A stretch of 64,000 nucleotides of DNA, from the NCBI GenBank assembly GCA_027886185.1, contig WOAB01000589.1:4283001-4347000 (forward strand), given 5' to 3'. Below the pieces are notes generated by a model. It was given only the letters and a program-made list of their open reading frames with translations, had not been told where the DNA came from and made no database searches. This stretch comes from Rheum nobile. Its lineage: Eukaryota > Streptophyta > Magnoliopsida > Caryophyllales > Polygonaceae. Made by a program: the position numbers and the translations under genes. The first letter of the stretch is position 1. Every line of letters begins with the position of its first letter. This document shows positions 46,891 to 58,317 of this stretch, in pieces.

Positions 46891-48205
46891 ATGGTAAACA
46901 CGAGGAACACAATTCGAGCTGGTGCTGGGACAAGCAATGACCCCAGACCAACTGTAGGAAATGTTGGACAAGACGAGCAGGAGTCAGGTTCCAACAATCA
47001 TCCTGGGGGCAATGGTCAAGGTCAGACCAACGCTCCAATAGTATTAGATGCTGCTGCAATGGAAGCATTTCGAGGAATGGTTATGCAGGCAGTAACTGAT
47101 ATACTACGACCAGGTGTGCCGCATGCACAAGGTGTGCCAATACCTCCACCGGTTCCCAAATTTGAGGAGCCAGTGAACCGAGTATTCCAAGAGAATGCAG
47201 TCAGGACTCGGGACAATTATGGTCGTGCGCTGAAGACCATTAATCCATGAGGCCTGACAGCTACAACGGAAAAGGAGAACCGGTCAGGGTGACCCATTGG
47301 TTTTCCCACATGGAGCGGCTGTTCCGCAATGTGGATTATACTGAAGCTGAGAAAGTACATATAGCTTCTCTTCAGTTGAAGGAAGAGGCTAGTGAGTGGT
47401 GGGAGAGTACCGGCTTAGCTGAAAGTCCTGTTTTGAACTGGGAGATGTTCAGAACAAAGATGACAGACCGTTTCTTCTCTCGTGCTATGAGGGAGGATAA
47501 ACACAAGGAGTTTCTGTACCCTAAAACGGATGGACTGAAGGTAACCGAGCTTGCGACCAAGTTCAATCATCTGTTACAGTACACTGAACCTGAGATATCC
47601 AGCGAGGCACAGAAGATCTGGTATTTCCATGAGTGGATGAGCCCAGATATCAAGCCAATGATGGTGCACCATACATGCTCTACTCTGGAGCAGTATGTGG
47701 ATGCAACCTACATTGGAGGTGACTCTGGAGGAGTCAACCAAAAGACGCAATCGGCAAAGATCGATGCAGAATCAAGGGAGTGGATTCAAGCGACCTGCGC
47801 CACCGTCTAACCTTGCTAAGTCTGGTCGAGCAAAGACGGACACGACTCAAGGAGGGTCAATGCAGCAGACGGGCTAGAGCAAGAATCCAGTCCAGTGCTA
47901 TAATTGTGGTGCTGTGGGGCAAAAGAGCATTGTGTGCCCAAAGGAGAAGAAGTTATGCTTTGAATGTGGTCGTGGAGGCCATATGCAGAAATTCTGTCAG
48001 CAGGGAAAGCAGAAGGGAATGGAGTCACAATATGGGTCAGTTAATCAGAATAACCGGCCCAGGTTCAAGCCAGCTGAGACTCCTAGTCCGTCAATGCAAA
48101 CAACTGCTCAGAATAAGGGGAAAGCCCCAACTGCTTCTGGAGGTCACGGTCAACGCCTGTACGAGATGCGTGAGGCGGATGGACCTAACGCTCCAATTGC
48201 ACAAG
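46891..48205 (+). pseudogene. Tekay gag remnant
   Basis: ATG at 46891 (MVNTRN). The frame hits TGA at 47248 and continues one base back in 47247-47810, the retrotransposon-gag capsid domain (WFSHMERLFR, then a WW word in EASEWWES). A second frame change near 47740 and a TAG near 47876 precede two zinc knuckles: CYNCGAVGQKSIVC (about 47900), where Gln stands for the zinc-binding His, and CFECGRGGHMQKFC (about 47960), which is complete. After about 48200 the sequence jumps straight into RT. Confidence 0.9.
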
Positions 48206-48856
48206 TTACAAGGAGCAAAAGTTTTCTCCAAGATCGACCTGAGATCGGGTTATCATTAGCTGAGAATTCGTAAGGAAAACATTCCTAGAACTGCGTTCCG
48301 GACCTGATATGGTCATTTCGAGTTCGTAGTAATGCCTTTTAGACTTACGAATGCTCCAGTAGTCTTCATGGATCTGATGAATCGATGTTTTCACCAGTAC
48401 TTGGATAAGTTCGTGGTGGTCTTCATCGATGACATTCTGATCTATTCTCCGAATGAAGAGCTTCACAAGGAACATCTGCGGATTGCCTTATCAGTCCTTA
48501 GACAAAATGAGCTGTATGCTAAATTGTCTAAGTGTGACTTTTGGATGAGAGAAGTGGCTTTCTTAGGCCATGTGATCAATGAGAATGGGGTTATGGTTGA
48601 TCCCCATAAAATTGAAGCGGTGGCTAATTGGAAGCAGCCTCAGAACGTGAAGGAGGTGTGCAGTTTTCTTGGACTTGCCGGATATTATAGACGATTCATA
48701 GAGGGATTTTCGAAGATCGCTCTACCTATGACCGGTCTGCTCTGCAAGGTCCATAAGAAATTTGTCTGGAATGACAAGTGCGAGGCCAGTTTTCAGGAAT
48801 TGAAACAGTATCTGACCTCTGCACCAGTATTAGCGCTACTAAAGGGAAATGTATAA
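48206..48856 (+). pseudogene. Tekay reverse transcriptase, C-terminal two thirds
   Basis: Starts at RT motif A (FSKIDLRSGYH), crosses a frame change and a stop near 48306, then reads MPFRLTNAP and the catalytic FIDD (48425-48436) to the thumb (FLGLAGYYRRFIEGFS) and the connection region, stopping at 48854. Protease and the RT fingers that should precede motif A are gone. RNase H, which should follow, is absent. Confidence 0.9.
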
Positions 48857-50600
48857 GAGAGATAGTTCATAGGGAACTCGTTTCCTCTATTACGATCTTG
48901 AGTAGGACTTTAGAGTTCAGAGTTGTGGATACAACCGGTGTAGGACCAATGGTTAAGGGTTGATTTTGAAAAGCCAAGTGTGCAAAGTCATAAGTATTAT
49001 CTTGGAAGATCTATTCGAAGTTTTGTTTTGGGGTCTGTTATGAGACTTCCTTTAGAGAAGCAATATAAGGATTAGACAGACAATGATTGATGTCTATTAT
49101 GGCGATTTGATGTCACGATTAAGGAAATAAGTGATTAGGCACAACTGTGCTAATTGATTGATTGCGATCCTGTTTCGAAGAAACTAGAGGCCTGAGTTGA
49201 CAGTGAATTTAGGGCCAAATTTAAGTAGGTCAAAGGATTGGAGTTAGAATGTTGTCCTTTCAAGGAATAAAGAGTTATGACACTTGAGAATTTACAAGAT
49301 TCGATATTTAGACTTTATGTGAATGGGCCATCCATAGGGCGTATGGTACAACCCTTATTGGAAAGATCAGGTTGTGAAGTTACTGTATTAAGGAAAAGGC
49401 CACTTAAATGGAAGGATTTCAGTTTAGGGATCGATCATGTTGATGATTTCGATAAACTGAAGGATTTAGTACATAGATTAAGTTTATGTACGCTTAAGGA
49501 GTAAAGTAACAATGTTACTCGTGTACATCTATTGAAGGATTAAGACGCAAGTGATTGATTCGGTTGGTAATGAATCATTTAGCAATTCGATACTTTGAGA
49601 AAATAGGAGTAAGCTCTCATGTGATTGGGTTGAGGAGCATACGAATAAATGTTGTGATTATTCTTGGAGAAAGTATGGGAATCTTAAAGGATTTAAGTTA
49701 GAAATGACATAAGGTCAAACTTACTTCCAGATAATTGATGGAATAGTAAGAGGTACCTTTAAGGAAATTGAGGATGTAATGTTTTGAGGTTACTAAGAGT
49801 TGACAATTGGATTGTAAGGAATTAAGGTGTGAACTTTGGGATTTTGCATATAAGGAAATTGTGAGGGAGATGCATGTTCTCCTATTAAAGGTATAATATA
49901 TAGAGATGAGGTTGCGGATGAGATCAAGTGGACTTGAGAAAAAGGGGCAACCCACGTTGGTTAAGGTAATCTTATAAAACATTCGGGTGAGACAAGAGTA
50001 TAATCCTATGTAATGGATTAGTGAATCATGTTGTGGTAATCAGGCATAGATTGTGGTATTGCTAATTATGGGATCACATGAGCATAGATTGTGAGATAAA
50101 TATATGGCATAAGGGCCGGATATGATAAGGGTAACAAGTGAATCGTTTATGTAAGGTCTGTATGACAGGTGGAAGTACTAAGTTGTAGTACTGTTGATTT
50201 CTAAGTATATATTCAAGGACCGAACTGTCGAAAGAAGGTTAGTAGAAAGATGTTGTATTCTTCTATGAAAGGACATTAAGGTCTTCCGGAGGAAGAATGC
50301 ATGACAGCAAGGTTACATTGGAGATTTTTGTAAGGATACTCTGGTTAAAGCAATGGTAATCATGTAGATGATTACATCTATTCTATCGAGAGTAAGGATT
50401 GAAGACCAAATTGGTTAAGGATACCAACCTAAGGAGGTTAGGGTATTTACTTCGAGAGAAGTTTAGAAGTAAGAGTAAGAGAATATGTATTCTCATAATT
50501 AGTATATCGAATCTATTGTGGTGATCATAACTTTGAGAATGGTCACGAGTTAGTACAAGTATAGCATATGGCGATAGGATATGTTGAGAACTTGTGTACT
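48857..50600 (+). other. Non-coding filler between RT and integrase
   Basis: About 1.75 kb where RNase H and the integrase core should be. It is rich in AAGG and GTTAAGG words, with no frame over about 95 codons and no recognisable pol motif. Because the flanking LTRs are nearly identical, it was part of the element when it last moved. Confidence 0.6.
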
Positions 50601-51308
50601 CGATCATCCGACTAGCTGAAGGGACAGCCTGAGTCTGATTGAGTTCACATACATAGCCGGCATGCTACTATCAAGATGGCTCCATTCAAGGCTTTGTACG
50701 GTCGAAAGTGCAGATCTCCGATTTGTTGGGATGAGAATGCCGACAAGATTCTGCTCGGACTAGAGTTGGTCGAGAGAACAGCTTCGGACATTGTTTTGAT
50801 TAGACAAAGAATGTTGACCGCCCAGAGTCGACAGAAGTCTTACGCGGATCGGAAGCGTAGAACTGTCAAGTTCAAGGTTGGTGACAAAGTATTTGTCAAA
50901 GTATCCCCATCCAAGGGTGTGTTCAGATTTGGTAAGCGTGGGAAGCTTAACCCTCGCTACGTAGGACCATTCGAGATTCTTTATAGAGTGGGATCTCTAG
51001 CGTACCGCTTGGCATTGCCGCCATCGGCACACCCAGTGCATAATGTGTTCCACGTATCCTTGCTAAGGAAATATGTGCCAGATGAATCTCATGTGCTGAG
51101 CTATGAGGACATAGAGATTCAAGCAAATGGTACCTACGAAGGGATGCCTGTGCACATTCTCGAGCGTCGTGAGAAGCAATTGCACAACAAGATCATACCA
51201 TTGGTACGAATTCTGTGGTCCAAGTCAGGGACAAAAGAAAATACTTGGGAAACATGGGAAACTGAAGCAGATATGCTCAGACGTTTTCCCAAGTTATTTG
51301 CGACCTAA
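50600..51308 (+). pseudogene. Tekay integrase C-terminus with chromodomain
   Basis: From 50676 a 210-codon frame reads MAPFKALYGRKCRSP, then the GKRGKLNPRYVGPFEIL box, HPVHNVFHVSLLRKY, and ends in a chromodomain-like ILWSKSGTKENTWETW. Upstream words (EFTY, SRHATIK) near 50640 continue it in another frame. The HHCC zinc finger and the D,D,E core are missing. The frame ends about 36 bp before the 3' LTR, next to the polypurine tract. Confidence 0.9.
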
Positions 51309-51344
51309 GTTTCAGGGTCGAAACTTCTTTTAAGGGGGAGGTGA

Positions 51345-53710
51345 TGTGATACCCCGTATTTCTGTAAGGGTATTTTGGAAATTACCTGAACGTCTGTTGT
51401 GTACGTCGATTTAATTTCGGAGACAGAAAGACATTCTATAATGTGCTTAATCTCTGTAATATTTTTCTAAGTGAAATAATATACAGTCGACGTATTTTGG
51501 GACTTAATACTCGTTCGTGTACGATTATTATTTATCCCGGGCTAAGGCCAAAGCTAATCCAAGGCTAATCGAATGCAAAATGGCCTTGGCGGCGACCGCC
51601 GCCAAGTAGCCGATGTCATCCTCATCATCCTGTGCAAGTGGCCTAGGATGCGGCGACCGCCGCCAGAAAAACGGCGACCGCCGCAAGAGACCTTTCAAAG
51701 CGGCGACTTCTTGCCGACAGCGGCGACCGCCGCCACTGTTGTAGGGCTAGTTGCAGGGGCTTGCCGTCGACCGGGGGACGACTTGATCTCGGCTCTCCAC
51801 GTGCATGGCTTGTCATTTCTTGTTCCCTTGGCTTGAGGCTATAAAAGGAGATGGATTGGGATCGAATTGAGCACAGAAACGAAGCTCAAATCCCTCACAA
51901 TCATCTCGTCGGAATATTAAGCTCTCGCCAGAGACTTTGAGATCGATCATCGGAGTTCCATTTGGTGTTATTCCAGTTGCAAAGAGAAGCCTTGGAAGCC
52001 TTTAGAAGCTTAGAATCCAAAGCAAAGGAAATGAGAAGAAAAACACTCGACATCGGTGAGTTTTTGCCTCTCGTGTATATTTCTGATGTTCGTAGCGGCG
52101 CCCGCCATAAGGCAGGCGGCGACCACCGCCACGAACAACGGCGCCCGCCGTAAGGCAGGCGGCGACCGCCGCCCAGAAGCTCTTGGCTTGTTTCGGCCTT
52201 GGCTTCTGTGGTTTCGATCGGGCTTCGTTCCTTTCGATTCCTTTCGTTATTCTTTAGATTCGTACTCATTGTTGTAGAATCTAACTTAGGGTTTCTTTAT
52301 GGGTTGATCCGAAGGAATCTGTGTTGCCAGATCTGTCCCTGCTTTGAGCCCGGAAACCAGTTGTCGTCGTACCTAGCTTCGTTTAAGCTTCAGCGGATTT
52401 AAGGCAAGTGGCGGTTCGCTCTTGCTCATCATTCCATGTTTCCATTAATTATCAGTTGTTTAATTGAGTAATTAATTTGGAATGAATACTGTGTTCGTCT
52501 GGGAACAGTTTTGTTAATTGTTTTGGAGAACTAAAATATGATATTATAATAGGTTGTATATCTGTTAGAACAACGCTATTATGAATATATATTTATGTTG
52601 ATAGCCTTGAGGGCGGTTATGTTGATGTTTGTGGACTATTGTTGTGCTTGGACTGTTTAGTTAGCACTAGTAGTTAGGAACGTTGGATTTGTTGGGATGC
52701 AGTTGTTTCTTTATAATTTGGTAGAGAGGTGGCTAGACCCCACCTAATACCATATGGACGGTCATGACCTAACCTCTGATACACGAGTATAGAGGGGGTG
52801 CACTTAGCTGGTGTCACAAATCTCGGAATCTAGTAGAGAGGTGGCTAAGCCCCACCTAATACTATATGTATAGGATCCATGGGATATATACATTTAAAAG
52901 CTTATAACGTGTTGTGCGTTTGAGAATATCATAAGATAAGTGCCGTTGTCGCACATAATTAATATACCCTGGGCGAGTAGTGCAGCTAGGCGCTAGTGTA
53001 GCTAGGAAAGCTCGTCTTAACTTTTAGTCGCTCGAATGCGATACTGTAATTCTGTGATTCTTTAAATGTTTCAGACTTTGTCATGCTTCCTAAAAGACTC
53101 AATCTTTTGGAGTCTTCTCTTGGATATTCCGATAAGATTCATTTCAGTTGGAATCTTCTCTTGATCATGCCTTTTCATATATTCAGTAGAGTATGGTGGT
53201 TGACTAGCGTACCCGACTGTTATTCGAGGGACGATGAGTCTAACCTAATACGACTACTTAGAACCTTCTGCTTTGTTCCCTTGCATAGTCTTTCATTAGA
53301 CTAACCAACCAAAATTGTTCTCTGTATGGTTGGCTGGTGTCATCCGTTCGATTCGGCACATCAGATAGAGTGCAGATATGAGGAGACTAGAATGACTATG
53401 AAGACGACAGTGGTTTTTGGAACCTTGGGCAGGTGATCATGATGATCACAACCCTTTTTGTAATATTTTAAGAAAGACTTCCGCTGTAACTTATTTACTT
53501 TGTATTTTGTTTAACTCTTTATTTAGTCCTATTCGGAATTGGGATGTAATTCCGGGACTCATGCTTTAATCGAATATTATGATGATTTTGTATCATAAGT
53601 GTTTCATGGATTGTATTTAAACGGTAAATCCTTGGGTGGCTTCGGTGAGGAAAACCGAGGTCACTGGCGGTAATACATTTCCAAATGGGTTAAGATTTGG
53701 GGGTGTTACA
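51345..53710 (+). repeat. Tekay 3' LTR
   Basis: Preceded by the purine tract TAAGGGGGAGG (51331-51341). It differs from the 5' LTR mainly in copy number of the CGGCGACCGCCG units: one unit fewer near 51595 and extra units at 52097-52160. Confidence 0.95.
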
Positions 53711-53844
53711 ATTACGTCTGCTTAATCTTGTCTATTCGATTCTTGACTTGGTTTGGATTATTTAGACAAATTCGATCTCATTGTTGTCTAGTTGCCCTTC
53801 TTAAGGTGATCTAGGTCGATTCGATCTTTTCACCCCAAAACAAT

Positions 53845-53862
53845 TTGGCGCCCACCGTGAGG
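53845..53862 (+). promoter_or_regulatory. Primer binding site of the Tat element
   Basis: TTGGCGCCCACCGTGAGG follows the LTR end by 2 nt. TTTGGCGCCCACCGTGGGG is the form common in Tat/Ogre-type plant elements. Confidence 0.8.
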
Positions 53863-53990
53863 CATCTAGCCAATCAATGATCCAATCCTCATCCGATCAT
53901 GGCCGGTTCCAGAAATCCCATGATCCTCGCTGAAGACCAAGTCCAGGCCGATGCCCTAGTCGGAAATCAAGCCGAAGACATCGTTAATCC

Positions 53991-56467
53991 TGTAACACCC
54001 CTAAATCTTAACCCATTTGGAAAGGTATTACCGCCAGTGACCTCAGTGTTCCTTACCGAGATCATCCAAGGCTTTACCGTTTAAATACAAATCATGAAAT
54101 ACAATGATACAAAATGATAACCTTATTCATATAAAACATGAGTCCCGGGATTACATCCCAATCCCGAATAGGACAAACACAGAGTTTAAACAAATACAGC
54201 GGAAGTCTTGATAAACAAATAACAGAGTAAATAAGTTATAGCGGAAGTCTTTCTTGAAATCTTACAAAAAGGGTTGTGATCGTAATGATCAACTGCCCAA
54301 GGATCTCAACCTGATTAAAAGATAATTATTAAAACATCCAAAAATCACCGTCGTCTTCATAGTCATTCTAGTCTCCTCATATCTTCGCTCTATCTGATGT
54401 GCCGAATCGAACGGATGACACCAGCCAACAATGCAGATAATAATTGCGGTTGGTTAGTCTAAATGAATAGACCATGCAAGGGTACAAAGCAGAAGGTTCG
54501 AAGTAGTTGTATTAGGTTAGACTCATCGTTTCTCGAATAATAACCGATAACGATAATCAACCTTCATACTTCTACTGAATTACAACAAGAGGCATGCACA
54601 CGAGAAGATACTGGAAGACTGAATCTTCGCAGAAATCGACCCGAAAGAAGACTCCAACGGAAGTGAGTCTTAAGGAAATATGACAAGATCTGGACGTTTT
54701 AAGAAACAGACATTAATGATTTAAAAGCTGACTTAGATGTTTTGGTTCACAACCAACCTCACCGCATACAGCGAATCCAGATTGGAAAGAGAACGTACTC
54801 TGATCAAAAGTCGAGACGAGCTTTCCTAGCACTATTTACTTAGTTGCACTACTCGCCAAAGGTATATTAATTGTGTGCACTCGGGCACTTTATCTTATTT
54901 AATTCCAAAAACGAGAATTACGTTATAAGCTTTTAAACCTCCACCCGAGAGATATCGGATCTCCCCGCAAGAGATATCAGACCTCCCTAGAAGAGATATA
55001 GAAGGGATGAACCTTAGAAGATTTGGCACTAGCGAAGTGCGCCAACCCCGAGTAAGGGTATGGTCATGACCAGAGAGAAAGTACTGGGGAAAATCCACCA
55101 GGTACCAGTTATAAAGAAACAGCTAAACCCCCACAAGGTACATAACGTTCCTAACCACTAGTGCTAACTAAACAGTTCTAGCACAACAATAGTTCGTGAT
55201 AAATCCACATAAATGCTCTCAAGGCGAACATAAATAATAGCGTTGTTCTAACAGATATACAACCTATTATAATATCATTATTAAACTTTCCAAAACAGTT
55301 TATAAAACCATTTCCAGATAAACACAATAATCATTACAAATTAATTACTCAGATAAACAACTGATAATTAATGTAAATATGGAACAATGAGCAAGAGCGA
55401 ACCGCCACTTGCCTTAATTCGCTGAATTGGAACAAGCCTAACGACGACGGGATTCCGGGCTCGACACGGGTATAGCTCCGACAGCACAACAACCTTCGAG
55501 TCGACCCATAATGAAACCCTAAGTTAGATCCGACATAACAACAGTACGAAACTAAAGGAAGACGAAAGGATACGAAAGGAACGACGCCCAAACAATGACC
55601 ACCCAGGGCCGAGGCCAAAATAAGCCACGACCTTCTGGCGGCGGTCGCCGCCGAGAACACGGCGGTCGCCGTGGTGAACCCAGAACAGAACGGTGAGGGC
55701 AGAAAACTCACCAAACACACGCGAAACGCTCCCCTTTGGCCTTGCTTGGGTTCTGACCTTCAAAGGCAACCAAGAGGCTTCTCAAGGGCTACTGGAACAC
55801 ACCAACAACACCCCCGACGATCACCACTAAACTCCGGCGAAGCAAGCTTTTCCGGCGAGAAGAGATTTGAGAGATTTAGGCTGAGATTTGTGCCCAATCT
55901 GACCCAAAACCTCCTCAATTTATAGCCAAAGCACAAGGGGACACCATGATGGTCTACAACGAGGCGGAGCAGGGCTAAATCGGCGCGTCAGAGGCTCACC
56001 GGTGACTTCTGGGTTTTACCCGCTAGCTAGCTCGCGGCGGGCGCCGCCATTCACCCGGTGGCCGCCTTACAAAACCACTACGGCGGGCAACTTACGGCGG
56101 TCGCCGCCCTTAATGCGGCGGTCGCCGTTTTCTGGTCTTCGCGCCCAGCTAGAAGACGAGGGAACTGTTGCCTCGAGCCCTTCGCGGCGGTCGCCGCCTT
56201 AATTGCGGCGGTCGCCGCCACCGTGGCTTTGCCCTTCTCAGCTTTTGGACGATATCGACTTAACTCGGGATAAAAATAATCGTACACGAACGAGTATTAA
56301 CATCCAAAGCACGTCGTCTGTATATTATTTCACTGAGAAAATATTATAGATAGAGAGAACATTACATAATGTCTTAAACTCTCTGAATTAAATCCGACGT
56401 ATAAAACGGGTACTCGGGAAAAATCCCGAAACTCCAAAAATAGCTTACAAAAATACGGGGTATCACA
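53991..56467 (-). mobile_element. Inverted solo LTR of the Tekay family, TSD AATCC
   Basis: Plus strand starts TGTAACACCCC and ends GGGGTATCACA, the inverse of the LTR at 44093. AATCC flanks it at 53986-53990 and 56468-56472, so it is one insertion that lost its interior by LTR-LTR recombination. It contains CGGCGGTCGCCG clusters at 55637-55675 and 56035-56225 and a minus-strand TATA near 55918. Confidence 0.95.
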
Positions 56468-56517
56468 AATCCGCCAGTCTTGGATACCCAAATCCAAGAT
56501 TTGGCAAATAACATGAG

Positions 56518-57472
56518 TGATGTGACACTGCCTCCCATGACGGCCCAAGACGAGGAAGAAGCCATGAGCCTACGCTCAGAGGGCCTAGTGACAAGGTCTA
56601 GGTCCAAAGCCATCTCTACCGCCGTCGCGTCACTTGTCGCATGCGTCGTCGCTGGCCAAGGAAGCCCAGACGAAAACCCAAGACTCATCGTCCTCGCCAC
56701 CATCGGCAATGAAACAATGCGTTCTTTATAGACAACATCGCGTGCACTCACTCGCGAGGCCATCGACACTTAGTCGCTGTTCCTCGCGGTGTTTGTACTC
56801 ATTCAACGCGTCGTTTTCATAGTTTCGAGACATTTTCTATATTTGGTATTATTGCATATTTTAGATAGTTTCCTTTTATAGTCTTTTCTATTTTTTGGTT
56901 TGTGCCTTTTGCGTGCTTGCATGGGCTAGCCCATAGGTTCGTCTCGGTCCAAGCCCATTAGGTCTTGGCCGAGTTCTTTGGCTATTTAAAGCCTCCTTTG
57001 TTATTGTTATTTCCTTACGTTCAATTTAATTCAAGGTTTCAAGTCGAGTGTTTATCCTCCTTTCCTTGATCGGACGTCACCCCTCTATCTTCGCATCCCC
57101 ATTCCCTCCGCCGCCGACGCTACGGAAAACGCTTGAACCTTCAAGCTAGTCTTCCTTCGCATCTCCCTTCAACCGCAGTCGATGCTACAACACCTACATT
57201 CGACGCTACGACACCAATGACTTGTCTCTTCAAGTCATCTATCCCTCATCAAATCGCTTCCGCCAACGCTATCCTTTTGCCCCAACAACCGCTTCCACCG
57301 CATTCACCACCGCACCACCACCGTGTTTACCACCACGTTCATCATTGCGTTCATCAACGCGTTCACCGTCTTCTTCACTGCTGTGATGTTCAACGTGACT
57401 TCTCACCCAAGACTAGATCCCAAGGCGCCACCTTTTGACAATTGGCTTGTCATCGGAGGCAAGAACACATCA
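56518..57472 (+). repeat. CRM-like 5' LTR
   Basis: Starts TGATGTGACACTGCC, ends GAACACATCA. It contains TCTTTGGCTATTTAAAGCC at about 56970, a likely promoter region. Confidence 0.94.
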
Positions 57473-57474
57473 AC

Positions 57475-57486
57475 TGGCATCAGAGT
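57475..57486 (+). promoter_or_regulatory. Primer binding site, variant tRNA-iMet
   Basis: TGGCATCAGAGT, 2 nt after the LTR, differs from TGGTATCAGAGC at two positions. Confidence 0.75.
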
Positions 57487-57946
57487 CTAACAGTCTTGTA
57501 AGTCACGAACTCAAGTTTGCATCTTGTTCACAATTTTTTTTCTTTCCCCCATCGTATGCTTTCGTAACATCTCGCGAGAAAAGAGAAGAGAAAAAAAGAA
57601 GAGAAAAACAGAATTTTCATCTTTGCAACACCTTCGGTTTCTACAAGATCCTATCTTGGCCGGTTTTTTTTTTGTTCCCTAAGTTTTGGCGTGTTAGGTA
57701 ATTTGTTATCTTGCATGCTAGAATATTTTGTTGCCTTATTTCACGCATGGATAGAGTTTCCTTGTTTGCTAGATTTTGCTTTTTACTTAAGTTAACCGAA
57801 TTTCCTTATAAGATATCATATCAAATCTTATCTTCTCTCTCCTATCTCTAAGATCACACTTGTGATATTCTTGTTACTTAGACTGATTTTATTTTTGTTT
57901 CCTTTTGCAAATCCGAAAAGATCAAAAGATAAGATCTCGGATATTA

Positions 57947-57969
57947 AAAGAAGAAGAAGAAGAAGAAGA
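57947..57969 (+). repeat. AAG microsatellite in the CRM-like leader
   Basis: About seven AAG units in the untranslated leader between PBS and gag. Confidence 0.9.
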
Positions 57970-58317
57970 TATCGAAAAGATATTATTAATTTTCTTTTTC
58001 CAAAGTTAGGTAAAGCCAAAATAAGGCAACCCTAACCCACTCTCGGTCTAAGCTCATCTTCTATATCTCTCCGCCGTCTAGGTCAAGCTTCCTAGAAGTT
58101 ACTTTCTTGCTTATTAGGTTGCTTTGTTTACGTTTGTTTTAGGATTTCAATTTGTTCTTGTTTGTTTGATTGCAACTTGCTTGATACACCATCTCTTGTC
58201 AAGCCAAGCCGCCCTCACGGCAAGCCCAAACTAGCCCTACCTACGTGAACTTTGTGACTTGACTAGTGCTTTGCTTGGTTGCTGTTCTTCGTTGTCTTTT
58301 GGTTCGTTTTTACTCCC

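Larger units (their letters stand above)
44093..53710 (+). mobile_element. Tekay-type gypsy chromovirus, complete ends, TSD ATTAC, internally deleted
   Basis: A 9618-bp element flanked by ATTAC at 44088-44092 and 53711-53715. LTRs of 2344 and 2366 bp start TGTGATA and end GGTGTTACA and look about 98-99% identical where I compared them, so it is young. Long LTRs, a tRNA-iMet PBS and a C-terminal chromodomain point to the Tekay (Del) lineage. Inside remain gag, part of RT and the end of integrase; protease, RT start, RNase H and integrase core are missing. Confidence 0.96.
43670..53842 (+). repeat. 5' LTR of a Tat-type gypsy element, split by the Tekay insertion
   Basis: Host sequence left of 44093 and right of 53710 joins at ATTAC to give one LTR. 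It has a TATA box in AGTATAAATACG at about 43912 and ends ACCCCAAAACA at 53842, directly before a primer site. The left end is uncertain (43650-43740). It is about 0.55 kb once the 9.6-kb insertion is removed. Confidence 0.7.
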
